The notes under the pieces are model-generated. The model did not search any database. It was not told where the DNA came from and saw only the letters and a program-made list of their open reading frames with translations. Positions 14,990 through 17,182 of a stretch of 17,182 bases of DNA are shown one piece after another. Position 1 is the stretch's first letter, and every line of letters starts with the position of its first letter. The stretch is taken from the NCBI GenBank assembly GCA_003246035.1, contig QKBP01000047.1, positions 1-17,182 on the forward strand, written 5' to 3'. This DNA is from Desulfuromonadaceae bacterium. GTDB lineage: Bacteria > Desulfobacterota > Desulfuromonadia > Desulfuromonadales > SZUA-401. A program made the translations under genes and the position numbers.

Positions 14990-16873
14990 TTAGCGGGTGG
15001 TGAAGCTGCGGACCTCGCTGTCCGTGGTGTCCAAACCGTCGCTCGCGACCACCTTCCAATAGTAGGTCGTCCCGGCGGCCAGGCTGTCGGGCGTGTAGTT
15101 GGCCAGTCCGTAGGGGGTGGGCAAGGGGGGCGAATCCGGGGTGACAGGAGCCGTCGGCGTGGTCCCCCCTCCGCCACCGCCGCCACCGCAGGCGGCCAGG
15201 CTGACGGCGAGGCCGAACGCCAGAGCCACCAGCAGGGCAAGCCGACGCCTTCTCCCGATCCCTCCGGCCAGCGCCAAGCCCAGGCAGGCCAGCCCGAACC
15301 CCGCGGAGGCGTACGCCCCGTGGTGCAGCGTGGCCGCGAGCGTGATCGGCGCAGGGTTGACCGGGGTGCAGGTCGCGAAGCTGCTGTCGGTGCAGACGAA
15401 CAGGTCGTAGCTGACCGCGTCGCCGTCCGGGTCGCTCACCGGGTCCCATTCGAAGGTCACGGTGGTCTCCACCTCCGTGGCGCCATCTGCCGGGCTGACC
15501 AGTGTCGGTTGCGAGGGGGGGCTGTTGGCGATCCCGGTGCCGGCGAGGCTGATCGTCACCGGGTTCTCGTCCGGGTCGTCGGAGGGGATGTCGAAGCTCT
15601 CGCTGACCGCGCCGGCCGTATCCGGCGCGAAGCGCACCGTGAGCGTGCAGCTCTGCGACGGCATCAGCAGGGCGCCCGTGCAGGTATCGCCGCCGGGCGC
15701 GATGCTGAACGGGGCGGCCAGCCCATCGGCGGCGGCCACGTCGCCGAGCAGCAGGTCGGCGCTCCCCGCGTTGCGCACGGTGACCAGCTGGTCCAGCGAA
15801 CGTCCCACCGTGACGACCCCGAAATCGACCTGGAGGTCGTCCACCGGCGTCACCGTGTCGGTCACCGCGATGTCGGGCGTCGGCACGGGCGTTCCGGTGC
15901 CTGTCAGGCTGAACGTCACCGGGTTCTCGTCCGGGTCGTCGGAGGGGATATCGAAGCTCTCGCTGGCCGCGGAGGCCGCAGCCGGCGCGAAGCGCACCGT
16001 GAGGGTGCAGCTGGCCGAAGGCGCGAGCAGGGCTCCCGAGCAGTCGTCGCCACCCGCGGGGATGCTGAACGGGGCGGCCAGCGGGTCGGTCGAGGCCACG
16101 GAGCCGAGCCGCAGGTCGGCGCTCCCCGCGTTGGTGACCGTCACCAGCTGATCCGACGAACTCCCCAGCGTGACGGGCCCGAAGTCGATCAGGAGATCGT
16201 TCGCAGCCGCCGCCGAATCGCTCACCGCGATGTCGGGGCGCACGGCGGCGCAGCCGTTATCCAGCCCGTCGTAGAGGTCGTCGCCGTTGTTGTCGAGACC
16301 CGTGGCCGAGCCGGCGAAATCCTCCCCGCCGTCGAGGTTGCAGGGGTCGCCGGGGATGTTCGGGTGATTGCTCCCCGGGTTCGCGTAGTAGGGGGGGAGC
16401 ACTTCCTCTCCCGTGGGGATGTAGTAAAACGGGTCGGAGTCGGTGTGGCACTCGGTGCAGATGTAGACCCCCGCGGAGGTATGATGGCGGCGAAGCCCGG
16501 CACCATAGCCGTACGCACCGGCCCCCTCCGTCCGGCCGTGGCAGCCCATGCACGAGATCGGGTCAAGACCGGAGCCGCCTTTCGAGCTGTCGAGGTAGAC
16601 GGGAAACTTGCGCCCGGAGTGGCAGACGTTGCAATCGCTGTTCAGCATGAGAGAGCGATGGACGTTGTGGAGGCTGTCACCCCAGGTCTGGCCATCGGAG
16701 AGGCTGGTATAGGGAGACGCCAGGAAATCCCCGTGGCAGGCGCGGCAGTTCGTGGCGTTCTTGTTGCTCGAATACTGGCCGAAGGCATCCGCCGTACGGA
16801 TGTCGCATCCGAACACGGCGATCAGCGCCAGGATCAGCGCCAGAAGCAGAATCAGTTGGACGTGTCGTTGCAT
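14990..16873 (-). CDS. Exported tetrahaem c-type cytochrome with choice-of-anchor-D and split fibronectin-like domains
   Basis: 627 residues from the ATG at 16873 (a TTG six codons upstream is rejected because it overlaps the ribosome site). Export signal: MQRH, a long hydrophobic core (7-22), then VFGC (C23, an imperfect lipobox) and a possible signal peptidase I site after RTADA (residue 30). Four CxxCH haem sites: CRACH 43-47, CNVCH 81-85, CMGCH 108-112, CTECH 139-143, with extra histidines (H69, H72, H130, H131) as possible distal ligands. An acidic DNNGDDLYDGLDNGC segment (194-208) resembles a calcium/metal-binding loop. Two choice-of-anchor-D (HYDIN-like Ig) repeats occupy about 213-330 and 333-449. 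A fibronectin-like domain starts at 451 (QPTLVSPADGATEV) and finishes at 588-627 (YTPDSLAAGTTYYWKVVASD), but is interrupted by residues 507-587. It is probably an electron-transfer protein outside the inner membrane; partners are unknown. Confidence 0.85.
   Translation of the reverse strand: MQRHVQLILLLALILALIAVFGCDIRTADAFGQYSSNKNATNCRACHGDFLASPYTSLSDGQTWGDSLHNVHRSLMLNSDCNVCHSGRKFPVYLDSSKGGSGLDPISCMGCHGRTEGAGAYGYGAGLRRHHTSAGVYICTECHTDSDPFYYIPTGEEVLPPYYANPGSNHPNIPGDPCNLDGGEDFAGSATGLDNNGDDLYDGLDNGCAAVRPDIAVSDSAAAANDLLIDFGPVTLGSSSDQLVTVTNAGSADLRLGSVASTDPLAAPFSIPAGGDDCSGALLAPSASCTLTVRFAPAAASAASESFDIPSDDPDENPVTFSLTGTGTPVPTPDIAVTDTVTPVDDLQVDFGVVTVGRSLDQLVTVRNAGSADLLLGDVAAADGLAAPFSIAPGGDTCTGALLMPSQSCTLTVRFAPDTAGAVSESFDIPSDDPDENPVTISLAGTGIANSPPSQPTLVSPADGATEVETTVTFEWDPVSDPDGDAVSYDLFVCTDSSFATCTPVNPAPITLAATLHHGAYASAGFGLACLGLALAGGIGRRRRLALLVALAFGLAVSLAACGGGGGGGGTTPTAPVTPDSPPLPTPYGLANYTPDSLAAGTTYYWKVVASDGLDTTDSEVRSFTTR
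15113..15355 (-). other. In-frame insert splitting the fibronectin-like domain: two hydrophobic helices, RRRR, lipobox, Gly8
   Basis: Encodes residues 507-587 of the haem protein. Order: PAPITLAATLHHGAYA, hydrophobic helix SAGFGLACLGLALAGGIG (523-540), RRRR (541-544), second helix (545-561), LAAC with C562, eight glycines (563-570), then a Thr/Pro linker to 587. The second half has all parts of an N-terminal lipoprotein signal (basic, hydrophobic, lipobox, Gly tether), while the first half resembles a C-terminal sorting tail (short motif, helix, Arg cluster). It has no ATG of its own, so it is not an overlapping gene start. See the matching finding. Confidence 0.75.
15526..16245 (-). repeat. 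Tandem 360-bp repeat encoding two choice-of-anchor-D domains
   Basis: Two copies lie at a constant offset of 360 bases (120 codons) with no net indel. The closest match is around 15554-15589 and 15914-15949, 36 identical bases in a row, encoding the SDDPDENPVT region; several other blocks (for example GCTGAACGGGGCGGCCA) are also identical. This indicates a fairly recent in-frame duplication or ongoing gene conversion between the copies. Confidence 0.9.
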
Positions 16874-16907
16874 CGTTCCCCCCCCTGCCAAATTGAAGCA
16901 AAGGTAT

Positions 16908-16985
16908 CCGTCTTCGAAGACGGTTCTGCATCGTGAACAGCTTCAAGGGACTGCCACGATCAATGAAAAGGGGCTCGGACCCCTT
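16908..16985 (-). promoter_or_regulatory. Structured leader region upstream of the haem gene (three hairpins)
   Basis: Three consecutive inverted repeats: CCGTCTTCGAAGACGG (16908-16923, perfect 16-base palindrome), a TCGTG/CACGA stem with an inner CAG/CTG (16931-16959) and AAGGGG/CCCCTT (16968-16985). The last one is followed on the minus strand by TTTTC-like sequence and might instead be a weak terminator for a gene beyond the right edge. No known riboswitch consensus was recognised. Confidence 0.45.
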
Positions 16986-17182
16986 CTAATTGTGAATATG
17001 CGAATGTGTTGCGGCGTTAACGAACGAAGTTAACTTGCTATTTTATAATCATAAAGCAGCTTTATTCTATAGAAAAAACCGTGAAATACAATGCCGCAAA
17101 ATGTACAGCTTAGAATGAATGCAGATTAGCGAAGTATTGCTTAATTGGATGTGAATTTCTGGCGCGGAAATAAACGAATGGG
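16986..17182. other. AT-rich non-coding region with clustered palindromes
   Basis: No gene was found on either strand here; all frames are closed within short distances. Base composition drops sharply compared with the rest of the window. It holds GTTAAC twice (17016-17021 and 17029-17034, 7 bases apart), ATAAAGC-A-GCTTTAT (17051-17065) and TTCTATAGAA (17065-17074). A perfect TATAAT lies at 17044-17049 on the plus strand without a matching -35, and TTGTAT-16 bases-TAGAAT can be read on the minus strand towards the haem gene. This is probably its promoter/operator region. Confidence 0.5.

Noticed and set aside
15113..15355. Frameshift or assembly join between two genes as the cause of the interrupted fibronectin-like domain
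   Set aside because: The reading frame is continuous across both borders, base composition does not change, and no ATG starts at the RRRR segment. A misassembly cannot be fully excluded without reads, but nothing in the sequence supports it.
14769..15449. Upstream in-frame extension of the 469-aa gene to 696 codons
   Set aside because: It would read through the terminator at 14936-14963 and antisense-frame sequence of the haem gene; the ATG at 14768 has a proper ribosome site.
14879..16936. A 685-codon open frame on the plus strand opposite the haem gene
   Set aside because: Its translation is repetitive Arg/Gly/Val sequence, including a mirrored copy of the domain repeat, while the minus strand shows four CxxCH motifs, recognisable domains, a signal peptide and a terminator.
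16874..17010. GEMM-type (c-di-GMP or cGAMP) riboswitch before the cytochrome gene
   Set aside because: The leader has hairpins, but the conserved GEMM core sequences were not found on the minus strand.
1..17182. CRISPR arrays, tRNAs, rRNAs, insertion sequences, phage attachment sites
   Set aside because: No spaced short repeats, cloverleaf-like segments, transposase-like proteins or terminal inverted repeats with target duplications were seen.

Overview
The window looks like a chromosomal segment of a GC-rich, anaerobic, Geobacter/Desulfuromonas-type bacterium (Desulfuromonadales). This is inferred from gene content: a tetrahaem c-type cytochrome fused to choice-of-anchor-D and fibronectin-like domains, an RdgC-like protein resembling Geobacter homologues, a type IV pilin-like protein and a Gram-negative alpha-2-macroglobulin/PBP1C pair. 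No tRNA, rRNA, transposase, integrase or CRISPR array was seen. Composition is uniformly GC-rich except for the last ~200 bases, which are abruptly AT-rich.

Layout: (a) 1-546, minus, the 5' part of a secreted DUF4124 + M23 peptidase gene that runs off the left edge. (b) 722-955, plus, a 77-residue protein made of two duplicated CxxC half-modules, closed by a strong terminator. (c) 1142-2308, plus, rdgC-like, also a stand-alone unit with its own terminator. (d) 2404-3428, minus, a translationally coupled pair (ATGA overlap): a type IV pilin-like protein followed by a two-helix membrane HAMP protein with no output domain. (e) 3570-4202, minus, a small outer-membrane beta-barrel protein, divergent from (f). 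(f) 4382-13116, plus, a three-gene cell-envelope operon: thioester alpha-2-macroglobulin (1929 aa), M15 carboxypeptidase-like protein, and penicillin-binding protein 1C, ended by a strong hairpin terminator. (g) 13359-14768, minus, a 469-residue cytoplasmic protein of unknown function. (h) 14990-16873, minus, a 627-residue tetrahaem multidomain protein with its own terminator, a structured leader and an AT-rich upstream region full of palindromes.

How they fit together: most of the window serves the cell envelope. The alpha-2-macroglobulin probably traps proteases that enter the periplasm, while PBP1C (and here an extra M15 peptidase) would repair or trim the peptidoglycan. The pilin/HAMP pair and the haem protein fit a bacterium that works at its surface with extracellular partners or electron acceptors.

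The most unusual item is inside the haem protein. A single fibronectin-like fold is split by about 81 residues that carry a hydrophobic helix, an RRRR turn, a second hydrophobic helix ending in a perfect lipobox (LAAC) and eight glycines. This looks like a C-terminal sorting tail joined to an N-terminal lipoprotein signal, placed in the middle of a domain.
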